Shown here piece by piece: positions 1 through 11,458 of a stretch of DNA of 64,000 nt (within the stretch, counting starts at the first letter, position 1; the number at the start of each line of letters is the position of its first letter). The notes beneath the pieces were generated by a model. That model ran no database searches. It was not told the origin of the DNA and saw nothing but the letters and a program-made list of their open reading frames with translations. This DNA is from Tepidimonas sp. UBA997 (lineage in GTDB: Bacteria > Pseudomonadota > Gammaproteobacteria > Burkholderiales > Burkholderiaceae_C), in the NCBI GenBank assembly GCA_002291945.1, contig DBAZ01000026.1, positions 1 through 64,000 on the forward strand, given 5' to 3'. The translations under genes and the position numbers were made by a program.

Positions 1-1312
1 GGGCCGCTTCGGTGGCGTCCCAAGTCTGGGGTGGGGCAAGGCAGTTGTCGCAATTGCCGCATGCCGATGCGGCCTCACCGAAATACCCCAGCAAGCGCAC
101 GCGGCGGCAGTCGTTGGCTTCGGCCAGAGCCAGCAGGGCATCGAGCTTGCCGCGCAACACCTGCTTGAACGCATCGGCCGCCGGGCTTTCGTCGATCATG
201 CGGCGCTGGTTGACCACGTCTTGCAGGCCATAAGCCATCCAGGCGTTGGCTGGCTCGCCATCGCGCCCGGCGCGCCCGGTTTCCTGATAGTAGCCCTCGA
301 TGTTCTTCGGCATGTCCAGGTGCGCCACGAACCGGACGTCGGGCTTGTCGATGCCCATGCCAAAAGCAATCGTGGCCACCATGATGAGGCCTTCTTCCCG
401 CAAAAAGCGGTCTTGGTGGCGCTGGCGCACCGCGCCGTCCAGGCCCGCGTGGTAGGGCAGGGCTTGCAGCCCGGCTGCAGCGAGCTGGGCGGCCACCTCC
501 TCGACCTTGCGGCGCGACTGGCAATACACCACCCCGGCATCGTGCCCCTGCGGCCCCATGTGCTCAGCGCGTATGAAGCGCAGCAGTTGCTGCAGGCTGT
601 CTTTTTTTTCGACGATCCGGTAGCGGATGTTGGGGCGATCGAAACTGCTGACGAAATGCTGCGCCTCCTGCAACTGCAGATGCTGCACCATGTCGGCCCG
701 GGTGAGGGCGTCGGCGGTGGCGGTCAGGGCGATGCGGGGCACTCCGGCAAAGCGCTCGTGCAAGGCCGCCAGGCTGCGGTATTCCGGGCGGAAATCGTGC
801 CCCCACTGGCTCACGCAATGCGCTTCGTCGATGGCAAACAGGCTCAACTGGCGGCGTTCATGCAGCGTCTGCAGCAAGGCCATGCAACGCGGGGTGGTGA
901 GGCGCTCGGGGGCGGCGTAGAGCAGCGTGAGTTCGCCGCGCAGCAGGCGGCGCTCGACCTCGGTGGCGGCCTCCGGGCTCAGGCTGGAGTTCAGGTACGC
1001 CGCCGCCACCCCGGCTTCCAGCAAGGCACCGACCTGGTCGTGCATGAGCGCAATCAGGGGCGATACCACGACCGCCACCCCTTGCCCGGCCCGATGACGC
1101 ACGATGGCCGGTATCTGGTAGCACAGCGACTTGCCGCCCCCGGTGGGCATGAGCACCAGCGCGTCGCCGCCGCCACCGACGTGCTCCACGATCGCCGCCT
1201 GCGGGCCACGAAAGTCGCGGTAGCCAAACACCTCCTGCAGCACGGCCTGGCAGGCGGCTGTCAGGCCGGTGGTGGGCGCATCCAGCGTGTCAGGCGTTGA
1301 AACCAAAGGCAT
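1..1312 (-). CDS. recQ: ATP-dependent DNA helicase RecQ (3' end cut by window edge)
   Basis: RecQ-family superfamily 2 helicase, a 3'-5' DNA unwinding enzyme used in recombination and fork repair. The reading frame opens at the ATG at 1312 and stays open to the left edge (about 437 residues). Visible motifs are Walker A TGGGKSLC near residue 58, the DEAH box within [20 protein letters not shown] near residue 162, motif [12 protein letters not shown], and the start of the zinc-binding region (ACGNCDNC) close to the edge. The rest of the RQC domain and any HRDC domain lie outside the window. Family assignment is secure; completeness cannot be judged. Confidence 0.95.
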   Translation of the reverse strand, partial: MPLVSTPDTLDAPTTGLTAACQAVLQEVFGYRDFRGPQAAIVEHVGGGGDALVLMPTGGGKSLCYQIPAIVRHRAGQGVAVVVSPLIALMHDQVGALLEAGVAAAYLNSSLSPEAATEVERRLLRGELTLLYAAPERLTTPRCMALLQTLHERRQLSLFAIDEAHCVSQWGHDFRPEYRSLAALHERFAGVPRIALTATADALTRADMVQHLQLQEAQHFVSSFDRPNIRYRIVEKKDSLQQLLRFIRAEHMGPQGHDAGVVYCQSRRKVEEVAAQLAAAGLQALPYHAGLDGAVRQRHQDRFLREEGLIMVATIAFGMGIDKPDVRFVAHLDMPKNIEGYYQETGRAGRDGEPANAWMAYGLQDVVNQRRMIDESPAADAFKQVLRGKLDALLALAEANDCRRVRLLGYFGEAASACGNCDNCLAPPQTWDATEAA

Positions 1313-1318
1313 CCTCGT

Positions 1319-2754
<1,436 letters not shown>

Positions 2755-2837
2755 TCACTCGCCAAGAACCCACCCCCCTGAGCCCGACGGCCGTCAGGGT
2801 TGTACACTGCTTCGGGTCGGCGTTGCCTTTCTCCACC

Positions 2838-3941
2838 ATGACCCCATCCCTCCACCCCCCAGCCGCAGAACCCGGGCCAGGGGTGACTCCAACTGGCCTG
2901 ACGGACTCGACCTGGCGCATGGCCGAGCACTGGCCTGAACTCGTCTTGGCCTTGACCGATCAGGCCATTGAATCCGTGGATCTGCTGGTACGTGGCCTCG
3001 AACTCATGGTGCAACGTGGCAAGCTGAGCGATGCCGAGTTGCAGGTGTTGGTCAACCCGGCCCAGCGGCTCAAACGTTGTGGCATTCACGCGCAACAGAT
3101 CATCCGTTTTCAAAGTGGGCAAGTGCGACAGTCCCACGAAAAAATCGATCTCGCGTATGTGGTCGAATCCGTCCTGCAGGAGCGCCGCGACCAGTTGGCC
3201 ATGCACGGCATCACCGTGCGACGCAAATTCGCCCCGACCGAACTGCTGATCGACCCCACCCTGGGCTACAGCCTGGCTCATGCCATGCTGGACTGGTGCG
3301 TTTCACTGGGCCACCACCTGGATGTGCGGCTGAGCACCTCGTCGGATGAACCCGTCCGAGGTTGTCTGTGGATACGGGTACAACATACCGAGCACGCCAC
3401 GAAGTCGGCCGTCTTGGTGGACAGTATTCAGTGGCTCTTGCTTCGACAAATTGCCGCCACCGACGGTGGCATTGAGCTGCAACGGGAGGTCACGCCTCAG
3501 GGCGTGGAACTGAGCGCGTGGTTCAAGCGGGTGCTGCCCAGCGCAAGAGACCCGCAGCAGTCACCTGACAGCATGGTATCGACCGTGTTCAAGACCGTCA
3601 GCAACGCTTTTGTGCTGATCTGCTCGGCGTCACCAGACATCCGTCTGAAGGCCTTGGACATCATGAAGCAGTTGGGTGTTCAGGCCGACAGCGTGGCCAG
3701 CGGCGTGCAAGCCGCTCACACGTTGAAGACCCGTGAAGTCCATCTCCTGATTCTGGACGAAGTGCATCCGCCCGCCGACGCCGTCCAGCTCCGGTTTGAT
3801 CTGGCGGCGCTGTATCCGGACCTTGCTGTGATGCACCTGGTGCGACCGCCCATCACCCACCCGAAAACCCAGGTCTCGCTAGACGCGCTCGATGCCGCTC
3901 TTGGCCCGGCCGTGATGTTCACCCTATCCAACGTCCTCTGA
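2838..3941 (+). CDS. degenerate histidine-kinase-like protein with C-terminal receiver-like region
   Basis: A 367-residue soluble protein. Residues about 30-110 look like a dimerisation helix pair, 110-240 vaguely like an HATPase fold, and 258-367 like a receiver fold (AFVLICSASPDIR and HLLILDEV are plausible beta strands). I see no phospho-accepting H-box histidine and no N, G1 or G2 ATP-binding boxes, so kinase activity is doubtful. The ATG at 2838 is preferred because the frame upstream of it is low-complexity. The last base of its stop codon is the first base of the next gene's ATG (TGATG), implying coupling. Function unknown; a pseudo-kinase scaffold or regulator is one guess. Confidence 0.6.
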   Translation: MTPSLHPPAAEPGPGVTPTGLTDSTWRMAEHWPELVLALTDQAIESVDLLVRGLELMVQRGKLSDAELQVLVNPAQRLKRCGIHAQQIIRFQSGQVRQSHEKIDLAYVVESVLQERRDQLAMHGITVRRKFAPTELLIDPTLGYSLAHAMLDWCVSLGHHLDVRLSTSSDEPVRGCLWIRVQHTEHATKSAVLVDSIQWLLLRQIAATDGGIELQREVTPQGVELSAWFKRVLPSARDPQQSPDSMVSTVFKTVSNAFVLICSASPDIRLKALDIMKQLGVQADSVASGVQAAHTLKTREVHLLILDEVHPPADAVQLRFDLAALYPDLAVMHLVRPPITHPKTQVSLDALDAALGPAVMFTLSNVL

Positions 3942-4843
3942 TGATGCAGCCCTGGTTTGACGGATTCACCGCCGCCGAGCACCACACGCCGGTGAGCCGC
4001 ATACATTACCGAACGGGGGGCGTCCAGCACGGCCCAGCGCTGGTACTGCTGCACGGCTTCCCACAGACGCATGTGATGTGGCACCGGGTAGCTCGACATC
4101 TGGCCGGACATTACCGACTGGTCTTGCCCGACCTCCGGGGTTATGGAGACTCTCACGCTTTCGAGCCGGACGCACCCGACCACGCGCCTCATTCGAAACG
4201 GGCCATGGCCAGCGACATCGTGGCGCTGATGGATCATCTGGAACTGGATACCGCTTTCGTCTGTGGCCATGACCGTGGCGGGCGGGTCGCCCACCGGCTG
4301 GCCCTTGACCACCCGCATCGGGTGCGCAAGCTCTGCTTGATCGACATCGCCCCCACGCTGGACATGTACGCCCGAACCGACATGGCGTTTGCCCGCGCTT
4401 ACTACCACTGGTTTCATCTGATCCAGCCCGCCCCCATGCCGGAAACCCTGATCGGCAACAGCGCCATGGCTTATCTGGCCCACAAACTGGGTGGCTGGGG
4501 CAGCCAGGGCTTAGCCCATCTGGAACCTGAGGCGCTGGCGCAATACCAGCGCTGCTTCGCACGGCCTGCAGCGATCCACAGCGCCTGCGAAGATTACCGC
4601 GCCAGCGCCGGGATCGACCTTGATCATGACCGTGAAAGCCGTGAGCGGGGGCAGCAAATAGCCTGTGACACCCTGGTGCTTTGGGGTGAACGAGGCGTGG
4701 TTCAACGCTTGTTCGACCCTCTTTCGCTTTGGCAGGCTCAATGTGCAGGAAAGGTGAGTGGCTGGGCTTTACCCGCTGGTCATTTCATTCCCGAAGAACT
4801 CCCTGATCAAACGGCTGACGCACTAAAAGTATTCTTCGTTTGA
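3941..4843 (+). CDS. alpha/beta hydrolase, haloacetate dehalogenase/epoxide hydrolase-like
   Basis: Alpha/beta-fold hydrolase of 300 residues. The oxyanion region HGFPQTHVMW, the strand motif PDLRGYGDS and the nucleophile elbow GHDRGGR (Asp nucleophile, not Ser) are all present, with the catalytic His in PAGHFIPEE near the C-terminus. An Asp nucleophile followed by RGGR is typical of fluoroacetate/haloacetate dehalogenases and epoxide hydrolases. The start codon overlaps the preceding stop by one base. The substrate cannot be told from sequence alone. Confidence 0.85.
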   Translation: MMQPWFDGFTAAEHHTPVSRIHYRTGGVQHGPALVLLHGFPQTHVMWHRVARHLAGHYRLVLPDLRGYGDSHAFEPDAPDHAPHSKRAMASDIVALMDHLELDTAFVCGHDRGGRVAHRLALDHPHRVRKLCLIDIAPTLDMYARTDMAFARAYYHWFHLIQPAPMPETLIGNSAMAYLAHKLGGWGSQGLAHLEPEALAQYQRCFARPAAIHSACEDYRASAGIDLDHDRESRERGQQIACDTLVLWGERGVVQRLFDPLSLWQAQCAGKVSGWALPAGHFIPEELPDQTADALKVFFV

Positions 4844-4935
4844 ATTTTTTGAATGTAGTGAGCAAAACTACCGCGCGTTTTGTGAATGGATGGGGTCTAC
4901 ATTTCAGGCATCTTGACCATTCCAGGAGTTTTCTC

Positions 4936-5343
4936 ATGTTTCATCATCCTCTGTTTCCCCTGGCGGCCCGCTTGCTGATGGTCGCGCTTTTCTTGCCCGC
5001 TGGTATCAACAAGATCGGTGGCTTCGAAGGAACGGTGGGATACATCGCTTCCGTGGGCCTGCCGTTTGCCACGTTGGGTGCCGTCATTGCCGTGGTAGTC
5101 GAAATCGTCGCGCCACTGGCTTTGCTGATCGGTTTTCAGACCCGCTGGGCTGCGCTGGTGCTGGCGGTGTTCACTCTGGTGGCCTCCGTGTTCTTCCACA
5201 ACTTCTGGGCCATGCCGGCTGAGCAACAGTTTGTGCAGCAACTGATGTTCTTCAAGAACCTGGGCGTGGTCGGTGGCTTGCTGGCCTTGGCCGCCAGCGG
5301 AGCCGGTGCCTGGAGCCTGGACGCGCGCCGCAGCAACGCCTGA
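4936..5343 (+). CDS. DoxX family membrane protein
   Basis: Small integral membrane protein of 135 residues with about four transmembrane segments (around residues 8-28, 47-68, 72-92 and 106-125). The opening PLFPLAARLLMVALFLPAGI and GINKIGGFEGT are DoxX signatures. DoxX proteins are linked to quinone- or thiol-dependent redox processes, but the role here is unknown. The ATG at 4936 is chosen over upstream starts because AGGAG lies 8 bases before it and the DoxX homology begins there. The pirin gene follows 35 bases downstream, a frequent partnership in Burkholderiales and probably one operon. Confidence 0.88.
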   Translation: MFHHPLFPLAARLLMVALFLPAGINKIGGFEGTVGYIASVGLPFATLGAVIAVVVEIVAPLALLIGFQTRWAALVLAVFTLVASVFFHNFWAMPAEQQFVQQLMFFKNLGVVGGLLALAASGAGAWSLDARRSNA

Positions 5344-5378
5344 TCGTTGTTTCTACCCTGAACGCAGCGGAGAACCCG

Positions 5379-6284
5379 ATGACTCACCCTGGTTCAAGGC
5401 CATGGGCCCTGTTGCAGGGCCACGAAAAGGATCTGGGTGGGGGCTTTCTGGTGCGGCGTCTGATCCCCCAGGCGCAACACCGGCAAGTCGGGCCCTTTGT
5501 GTTTTTCGATCACATGGGTCCCCTGGAAGGGGTCGGGCAGCGTGAGCACGATGTGCGGCTTCATCCTCACATCGGACTGGCCACACTGACCTACCTCTTT
5601 CAAGGCGCGATGATGCATCGCGATTCAACCGGCGCGGTGCAGCGGATCGAGCCCGGTGCGGTCAATCTGATGGTGGCTGGCAGCGGTGTGGTGCACAGTG
5701 AACGCACCCCCGAAGACCTGATCGGCCAGCCGATCGACAGCCATGGCTTGCAGCTGTGGCTGGCTTTGCCACAGTCTCATGAAGAAGTCGATGCATCGTT
5801 TACGCACATCCCCGCCAGCCAGCTGGTTCGCTCCACAGAGCGGGGAACCGGCATCCGGGTGCTGGTGGGTGAGGCTTTTGGCCAGACTTCGCCGGTGGCC
5901 TTGCCGATGCACACCCTGTATGTGGACATCACGCTGGAGCCGGGTACTTCGCTACAGCTGCCCCGACTGGCCGACGAAATCGCTCTGTATGCCCCCGCCT
6001 CAGCCTTCCAGTTGAACAGACACACGGTCCCGGCGCGGACGATGGTCTTGCCGGATTCAGGCGCTTTGCAGTTGAGCGCCCCAGTCGATGCGGCTGCCCA
6101 TATCCTGATTGTCGGTGGCGAGCCGCCCGATGCGCCGCGTTACCTCTGGTGGAATTTCGTGTCGAGTCGGCGCGAGCGCATCGAGCAGGCCGTGGCGGAC
6201 TGGGAAGCGGGCCGTTTCCCCTTGGTTGCCGGCGAGACAGAGCGCATTCCCGCTTCACCGTGGCGGCCACTGAAAGCCCTGTGA
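5379..6284 (+). CDS. pirin family protein
   Basis: Bicupin protein of 301 residues. The N-terminal cupin carries the metal-binding motif (FFDHMGP, DVRLHPHIGLATLTYLF, HSERTPE) and the C-terminal cupin spans about 180-280. Bacterial pirins are iron-binding and some have quercetin 2,3-dioxygenase activity; the real substrate here is unknown. GGAG lies about 6 bases before the ATG at 5379. It is co-directional with doxX upstream, and a broken LysE-type exporter follows downstream. Confidence 0.92.
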   Translation: MTHPGSRPWALLQGHEKDLGGGFLVRRLIPQAQHRQVGPFVFFDHMGPLEGVGQREHDVRLHPHIGLATLTYLFQGAMMHRDSTGAVQRIEPGAVNLMVAGSGVVHSERTPEDLIGQPIDSHGLQLWLALPQSHEEVDASFTHIPASQLVRSTERGTGIRVLVGEAFGQTSPVALPMHTLYVDITLEPGTSLQLPRLADEIALYAPASAFQLNRHTVPARTMVLPDSGALQLSAPVDAAAHILIVGGEPPDAPRYLWWNFVSSRRERIEQAVADWEAGRFPLVAGETERIPASPWRPLKAL

Positions 6285-6327
6285 TCCTCTATTCACCCGG
6301 CAATAAAGTATTGATCAAGCGGCATAT

Positions 6328-6585
6328 TTGACCTTGGTCAATCCCAAGGTATGGGTGATGGTGCTGGGCTTTTTCAGCGCCTACGTGCCGGCCAATGCCT
6401 CGCTGCCGGGCATGATGCTGCTGTGTGTACTGTTCAGCGCGGTGAACCTGCCCTGCGTAGGGTCGTGGGCACTGCTCGGCGACCGCCTCAGCCATGGGCT
6501 GACCGCAGGCTGGCGTCGCCTGTGGTTCAACCGCGCCATGGGGGCTTTGCTGGCCCTGTCGGTGTGGGGAGCATGGCGGAGCTGA
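6328..6585 (+). pseudogene. LysE/RhtB-type exporter, C-terminal remnant
   Basis: The 85-codon frame matches only the last ~40 percent of a LysE/RhtB amino-acid exporter: LVNPKVW opens the half, then AYVPANASL, a membrane helix, VNLPCVGSWALLGDRL, and a final helix after WFNRAMG. Full-length members have about 205 residues and six helices; the N-terminal half with its GP-x-N signature is absent. The only initiator is a TTG at 6328. It follows the pirin stop by 43 bases, suggesting a deletion that removed the 5' half. A short expressed membrane peptide cannot be excluded. Confidence 0.75.
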
Positions 6586-6613
6586 ACCGGCTCGGGCTGC
6601 GATCGACCAGAGG

Positions 6614-8815
6614 TCAGTGAGCCTTGACCTTCAACCGCCACGCGTGCAGCAGCGGCTCGGTGTAGCCGCTGGGCTGCTCCTTGCCCTTGAACACCAGGTC
6701 GAGTGCGGCCCGGTAAGCCGCCCCGCTGGGGTTGGCCACCAAGGGCTTGTAGGCCGGGTCGCCAGCGTTTTGCCCGTCCACCTTGGCGGCCATGCGGGCG
6801 AAGGTGTCGCGCACCTGCTGCTCGGTGACGATGCCGTGGTGCAGCCAGTTGGCCACGTGCTGGCTGGAAATGCGCAGCGTGGCGCGGTCTTCCATCAGGC
6901 CCACGTCGTTGATGTCGGGCACCTTGGAGCAGCCCACCCCTTGGTCCACCCAGCGCACCACGTAGCCCAGTATGCCTTGGATGTTGTTGTCGAGTTCGGC
7001 CTGTTTTTCAGCCGCGCTCCAGTTGGGGGTGGCGGTTACGGGCACGGTCAGCAGGCCGGTCAGCAGGTTGTCGCGTTCGGCGTCGGCGTCGATTTTTTCC
7101 ATCTCCTGCTGAATGTCGGACACCCGCACCTGGTGGTAATGCAGGGCGTGCAGCGTGGCCGCAGTGGGGCTGGGCACCCAGGCGGTGTTGGCCCCGGCCT
7201 TGGGGTGGCCGATTTTCTGCTCCAGCATGGCGGCCATGAGGTCGGGCATGGCCCACATGCCCTTGCCAATCTGCGCCTTGCCGCGCAGGCCCATGCCCAG
7301 CCCGACCAGCACGTTGTTGCGCTCGTAGCTCTGGATCCAGGCGCTGGCCTTCATGTCGCCCTTGCGCACCATCGGGCCGGCCAGCATGGCGGTGTGCATC
7401 TCGTCGCCGGTGCGGTCCAGGAAGCCGGTGTTGATGAACGCCACCCGGCTGGCGGCGGCGGCAATGCAGGCCTTCAGGTTGACCGACGTGCGGCGCTCCT
7501 CGTCCATGATGCCGAGCTTGACGGTGCTGTCGGGCAGGCCCAGCAACTGTTCCACGCGGCCAAACAGCTCGGCGGCAAAAGCCACTTCCTTGGGGCCGTG
7601 CATCTTGGGCTTGACGATATAGACGCTGCCGGTGCGGCTGTTGCGCATACCGTTGGCCCCAAGGCCCTTGAGGTCGTGCAGCGCGATGGTGGTGGTGATC
7701 ACCGCGTCCATGATGCCTTCGGGGATTTCGCGCTCGGTGCCGTCGGCGGCGGTGTACCGGATGGCCGGGTTGGTCATCAGGTGGCCGACGTTGCGCACGA
7801 ACATCAGGCTGCGGCCGTGCAGGCGCACTTCGCCCTGACCGTTGGCGGCGGTATAGACGCGATCCGGGTTGAGGCCGCGCGTCAGCGTCTGGCCGCCCTT
7901 GGCGAAGGATTCGGTCAGCGTGCCCTGGAGAATGCCCAGCCAGTTGCGGTAGCCGAGGATTTTGTCCTCGGCATCCACGGCAGCCACGGAATCTTCCAGG
8001 TCGAGGATGGTGGACAGCGCCGACTCCAGCACCAGGTCGGCCACGCCGGCGGGGTCGGTCTGGCCGATGGGGGTGGCCTGGTTGATGATGATGTCGATGT
8101 GGTTGCCGTTGTGCACCAGCAGCACCGACTTCGGTGCCGCCGCATCGCCCTGGTAGCCCACCAGTTGGGCCGCATCCTTTAGGCCGGAGCTGGCACCGCC
8201 TTGGAGCGTGACTTGCAATGCGCCACCCACGACGGCATAGGCGGTGGCGTCGGCGTGCGAACCGCTGGCCAGCGGTGCGGCTTGGTCGAGGAAGTTGCGT
8301 GCGAAGGCAATCACCTTGGCCCCGCGCTGGGCGTTGTAGCCGGGGCCTTTTTCGCAGCCATCGGACTCAGGAATGGCATCGGTGCCGTACAGCGCGTCGT
8401 ACAAGCTGCCCCAGCGTGCGTTGGCGGCGTTCAGCGCGTAGCGGGCGTTCAGGATCGGCACCACCAGTTGCGGGCCGGCTTGCACCGCCAGTTCGGCATC
8501 CACGTGGGCGGTGCTGGCCTGCACGCCGCTGGGCGCGGGCACCAGGTAGCTGATGGTTTCAAGGAACTGGCGGTACGCCGCCATATCAGTGATGGGGCCG
8601 GGGTTGGCGCTGTGCCATGCGTCGAGCTCGGCTTGCAGGCGGTCGCGCTCGGCCAGCAGGGCGATGTTTTTGGGGGCCAGGTCGGCCACGATGGCATCGA
8701 AACCGGCCCAGAACGCGGTCGGCGCCACCCCGGTGCCAGGCAGCACCTGCTGGTTGACGAAATCGTACAGGGCGGTGGCTACTTGCAGGCGGCCGGCGGG
8801 GGTGCGAGCGGTCAT
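6614..8815 (-). CDS. glcB: malate synthase G
   Basis: Condenses glyoxylate with acetyl-CoA to malate, the second step of the glyoxylate shunt and the route for glycolate use; cytosolic monomer needing magnesium. It has 733 residues, close to the isoform-G norm of about 725. Segments recognisable along the length include [70 protein letters not shown], the catalytic region MPDLMAAM and the closing [10 protein letters not shown]. The start is the ATG at 8815. The 99 bases upstream hold a TCAGT-TG-ACTGA dyad at 8885-8896 that I did not assign. Confidence 0.97.
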   Translation of the reverse strand: MTARTPAGRLQVATALYDFVNQQVLPGTGVAPTAFWAGFDAIVADLAPKNIALLAERDRLQAELDAWHSANPGPITDMAAYRQFLETISYLVPAPSGVQASTAHVDAELAVQAGPQLVVPILNARYALNAANARWGSLYDALYGTDAIPESDGCEKGPGYNAQRGAKVIAFARNFLDQAAPLASGSHADATAYAVVGGALQVTLQGGASSGLKDAAQLVGYQGDAAAPKSVLLVHNGNHIDIIINQATPIGQTDPAGVADLVLESALSTILDLEDSVAAVDAEDKILGYRNWLGILQGTLTESFAKGGQTLTRGLNPDRVYTAANGQGEVRLHGRSLMFVRNVGHLMTNPAIRYTAADGTEREIPEGIMDAVITTTIALHDLKGLGANGMRNSRTGSVYIVKPKMHGPKEVAFAAELFGRVEQLLGLPDSTVKLGIMDEERRTSVNLKACIAAAASRVAFINTGFLDRTGDEMHTAMLAGPMVRKGDMKASAWIQSYERNNVLVGLGMGLRGKAQIGKGMWAMPDLMAAMLEQKIGHPKAGANTAWVPSPTAATLHALHYHQVRVSDIQQEMEKIDADAERDNLLTGLLTVPVTATPNWSAAEKQAELDNNIQGILGYVVRWVDQGVGCSKVPDINDVGLMEDRATLRISSQHVANWLHHGIVTEQQVRDTFARMAAKVDGQNAGDPAYKPLVANPSGAAYRAALDLVFKGKEQPSGYTEPLLHAWRLKVKAH

Positions 8816-8914
8816 AGGGTGCTTCCCATCAACAGTAAAGCCACACTGTATGACAAACTCAGGCCATCATTAAAAACTCAAAAGTCAGTTGACTGATGAT
8901 TTTTAGTCATGCAA

Positions 8915-9889
8915 TCAAGACAGCACCCGCTCCAAAGGCTCCCCCTTGAGCCAGGCAGTGAGCGTGGCCTGCACGTCCGTCACAAACTGCTGGAACACCG
9001 GCTGCGCCACAAAACCCAGGTGAGGCGTCAACAGCAAGCCCGGGCAACGCCGCAGCGGATGATCGGTCGGCAAGGGCTCTTCATCGAACACGTCGATGGC
9101 GGCCTGCGCCAACTGACCCGACTGCAAAGCCTCGATCAGATCCCCCGTGTGCACCAGCGCCGAGCGTGAGGTGTTGATCAGGATGGCGTCGCGCCGCATC
9201 AGGGCCAGCCGCTCGCGGTTGATCAGATGGCGGGTGGTGGAGCTGGCCACGAGGTGAAGGCTGACCAGGCGCGAAGCCGACAGCACCGCTTGCAGCGTTG
9301 CGGCCTCCACTCCGTGCTGCTGGGCGCGTTCGGGCGTCATGTTGGGGCTCCAGGCCAGCACACGCATGCCAAACGCCAGCCCGATGCGCGCCACACGCGA
9401 GCCGATTTCACCCAGGCCCAGCAGCCCCAGTGTCTCGCCGCGCAACACCGGCAGCAAGGCATGATCCGTGCGCCAGTGCCCAGCCTGCAACCCCGCCATG
9501 TTTTCTGGCAAGCGCTTGTATGCGGCCAGCATCAGCGCCCAGGTCAGCTCGGCGGTGCTGTCTTTGGAGGGGCCCCAGCCGGTATGGCAAACCGTCACCC
9601 CGCGGGCCTTCAGGGCGGCCATGTCCAGGGTCTGGTTGCGGGTGCCCGTGAATACCACCAGTTTGAGCCTGGGCATCTGGGCCAGCAAGTCGGGGGGCAG
9701 CGGTGTGCGGTCGCGCATCAGGACCAGTGCGTCCACGTCCTGCAAAGCCTGCACCAAGGCTTCGCCGCGCAAAGGCTGGTGCATGACCCGCCAACGGCAA
9801 TGCGCAGCCACCCAATCCCACCGAGCCAGGCGCGGGAAAGCGTGCTCGTAATCGTCCAGAACCACCACGTTCGGCCGAGGGTCCGTCAT
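8915..9889 (-). CDS. D-isomer-specific 2-hydroxyacid dehydrogenase family protein
   Basis: NAD(P)-dependent oxidoreductase of 324 residues, with a catalytic domain interrupted by a Rossmann domain. The nucleotide motif is LGLGEIGSRVARIGLAFGMR, and the catalytic Arg, Glu and His sit in NTSRSALVHTGDL, DVFDEEPLP and LTPHLGFV. It resembles the phosphoglycerate/glycerate dehydrogenase branch; the substrate is not determinable. It lies upstream of malate synthase on the same strand, 99 bases away, so a glyoxylate or hydroxyacid role is possible. The start is the ATG at 9889. Confidence 0.9.
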   Translation of the reverse strand: MTDPRPNVVVLDDYEHAFPRLARWDWVAAHCRWRVMHQPLRGEALVQALQDVDALVLMRDRTPLPPDLLAQMPRLKLVVFTGTRNQTLDMAALKARGVTVCHTGWGPSKDSTAELTWALMLAAYKRLPENMAGLQAGHWRTDHALLPVLRGETLGLLGLGEIGSRVARIGLAFGMRVLAWSPNMTPERAQQHGVEAATLQAVLSASRLVSLHLVASSTTRHLINRERLALMRRDAILINTSRSALVHTGDLIEALQSGQLAQAAIDVFDEEPLPTDHPLRRCPGLLLTPHLGFVAQPVFQQFVTDVQATLTAWLKGEPLERVLS

Positions 9890-9968
9890 GCTTCACATCC
9901 TTTTGATCCGATTGCGCTTGTTGACTCTACAATGACCCGGTGTATTTGGTTAAACCCTGGAGACATTC

Positions 9969-10922
9969 ATGATCAAAAAACTTCTGTTAGGCGCCATGAT
10001 GGCCGCCGCCGCCGTGACCAGCTTTGCACAGGACTGGCCCACCGCCAAACCCATCCGCATGATTTCCGTCTTCCCGCCGGGTGGCTCGGTGGACCAAGTC
10101 GCGCGCATTCTGGCTGAAGCGCTGCGCACCGAACTGAACCAGTCCGTGGTCGTGGAAAATATCGGCGGTGCCTCGGGCGCCATCGGCACCGCAGCCATCG
10201 CTCGTGCCACCCCGGACGGCTACACCTTTGGCGTGGTATTTGACACCCACGGCGTCAATCCCTTCCTGCAACGCCTGACGTTTGACACCATGCGCGACCT
10301 CACCCACGTCAACCTGATAGGCACGGCCCCAATGGTTCTTGTGTCAAGCCGCGGCTCGACCATCACCACGTTCAACCAGCTGCTGGCCGAGGCCCGTGCC
10401 AAGCGCCCCAACAACTACGGCACCATCGGTGCCGGCAGTCTGGGCCACCTGGCTATCGCACAGTTGGCTCAAAAAGAAGGTTTCGACTGGACGCACATTC
10501 CCTACCGTGGGGGTGGCCCGCTGATGAACGACGCCGTTGGTGGTCAGGTGCCGCTGGCGATCGGTTCGCTGTTCCTGGTGAAGCCGCACGCCGATGCCGG
10601 CAATGTGACCCCTCTGGCGGTCACCACGACCAACCGTGCGCCTGCCATGCCCAATGTGCCGACCATTGCCGAAAGCGGCTTCCCCGGCTTTGACGCACCC
10701 GCCTGGTGGGCGGTGATTGGCCCAGCCAACGTCCCAGCGCCCATCGTGACCCGCTTCAACGAGGCCTTGGTGCGTGCGTTACGCAACCCGGACGTTGCGC
10801 AACGCCTGGAGGCTCAGGGCATCAACATTCTGGCTCAAGGCCCCCGGGAAACCGCCGCTTTTGTTCAGCGTCAGCTGGACACTTGGGGGCCGTTCATCCG
10901 TGCGAACAACATCACCCCGTGA
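9969..10922 (+). CDS. Bug-family tripartite tricarboxylate transporter substrate-binding protein
   Basis: Periplasmic solute-binding protein of 317 residues. Residues 1-21 form a Sec signal peptide ending TSFAQ; the mature protein begins with KPIRMISVFPPGGSVDQ, the classic Bug start. GTIGAGSLGHLAI, HIPYRGGGPLMNDAVGGQV and PTIAESGFPGFDA are conserved family blocks. Bug proteins bind carboxylates, aromatic acids or amino acids, and most are orphans without a membrane partner, as here. A possible -10 (TACAAT, 9928-9933) lies upstream and TGGAGA precedes the ATG. It heads a four-gene chain of overlapping genes ending in a LysR regulator. Confidence 0.93.
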   Translation: MIKKLLLGAMMAAAAVTSFAQDWPTAKPIRMISVFPPGGSVDQVARILAEALRTELNQSVVVENIGGASGAIGTAAIARATPDGYTFGVVFDTHGVNPFLQRLTFDTMRDLTHVNLIGTAPMVLVSSRGSTITTFNQLLAEARAKRPNNYGTIGAGSLGHLAIAQLAQKEGFDWTHIPYRGGGPLMNDAVGGQVPLAIGSLFLVKPHADAGNVTPLAVTTTNRAPAMPNVPTIAESGFPGFDAPAWWAVIGPANVPAPIVTRFNEALVRALRNPDVAQRLEAQGINILAQGPRETAAFVQRQLDTWGPFIRANNITP

Positions 10923-11458
10923 GTCCGCGCATCGTCCCTTATCAGCCGACTGACCTGGCAGAACCGGCTGGGCTGGTGGCCGCCATCCGGCAGCGACGTG
11001 GCGGCCACCTGCTCAATCTCGACCGCATGCTGCTGCACAGCCCGCCGCTGGCCAGTGGCTGGAACGTCTTTCTCGGGCAGGTGCGGCAACATTTGTCGCT
11101 CAATGGCCGCCTCCGGGAAATGGCCATGTGCGGGGTGGCAGTGTTGAATGATGCGGACTACGAGTTCATCCAGCACGCGCCGGTTTATCTGAAAGAGGGC
11201 GGCAACGAGGCGGAACTGGGCTGGCTGCAGTTGCTGGGGCACCCGCAGTACGACCCGACCTGCTGGAGCGACGAGCTAGACCGCCTGGTGTGCGAGCTCA
11301 TCGTGCAAATGACCCGCCACATCGTGGTTGAGCCTGATGTCAAGCAAGCTCTTCAAGCCCGACTCGGGAATCAGGCCCTGGTCGAACTGGTGGCCGTCAT
11401 CGGCACCTACAACATGGTCTCCCGTTTTCTGGTGGCCCTGGATGTGCATCCCGAATAA
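10919..11458 (+). CDS. carboxymuconolactone decarboxylase-like (AhpD-fold) protein
   Basis: A 179-residue all-helical protein. The central block from AMCGVAVLNDADYEF to the following His has the CMD/AhpD layout, but the redox CxxC pair of AhpD is missing: only one Cys lies before the Asp-Tyr-Glu-Phe segment. A CMD-type non-redox role or a degraded catalytic site is therefore likely. The start is taken as GTG at 10919, overlapping the previous stop by four bases (GTGA); the frame is open upstream but antisense-like there. It probably acts on the compound imported via the Bug protein; this is inference from operon structure. Confidence 0.7.
   Translation: MSPRIVPYQPTDLAEPAGLVAAIRQRRGGHLLNLDRMLLHSPPLASGWNVFLGQVRQHLSLNGRLREMAMCGVAVLNDADYEFIQHAPVYLKEGGNEAELGWLQLLGHPQYDPTCWSDELDRLVCELIVQMTRHIVVEPDVKQALQARLGNQALVELVAVIGTYNMVSRFLVALDVHPE

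Noticed and set aside
6617..8182. Long open frame (521 codons) on the plus strand opposite malate synthase G
   Set aside because: It is His/Gly/Val-rich, matches no family, and is an antisense by-product of GC-rich codon usage in glcB.
8885..8896. TCAGT-TG-ACTGA dyad upstream of malate synthase
   Set aside because: Short and without a recognisable regulator consensus; mentioned in the glcB entry but not called as an operator.
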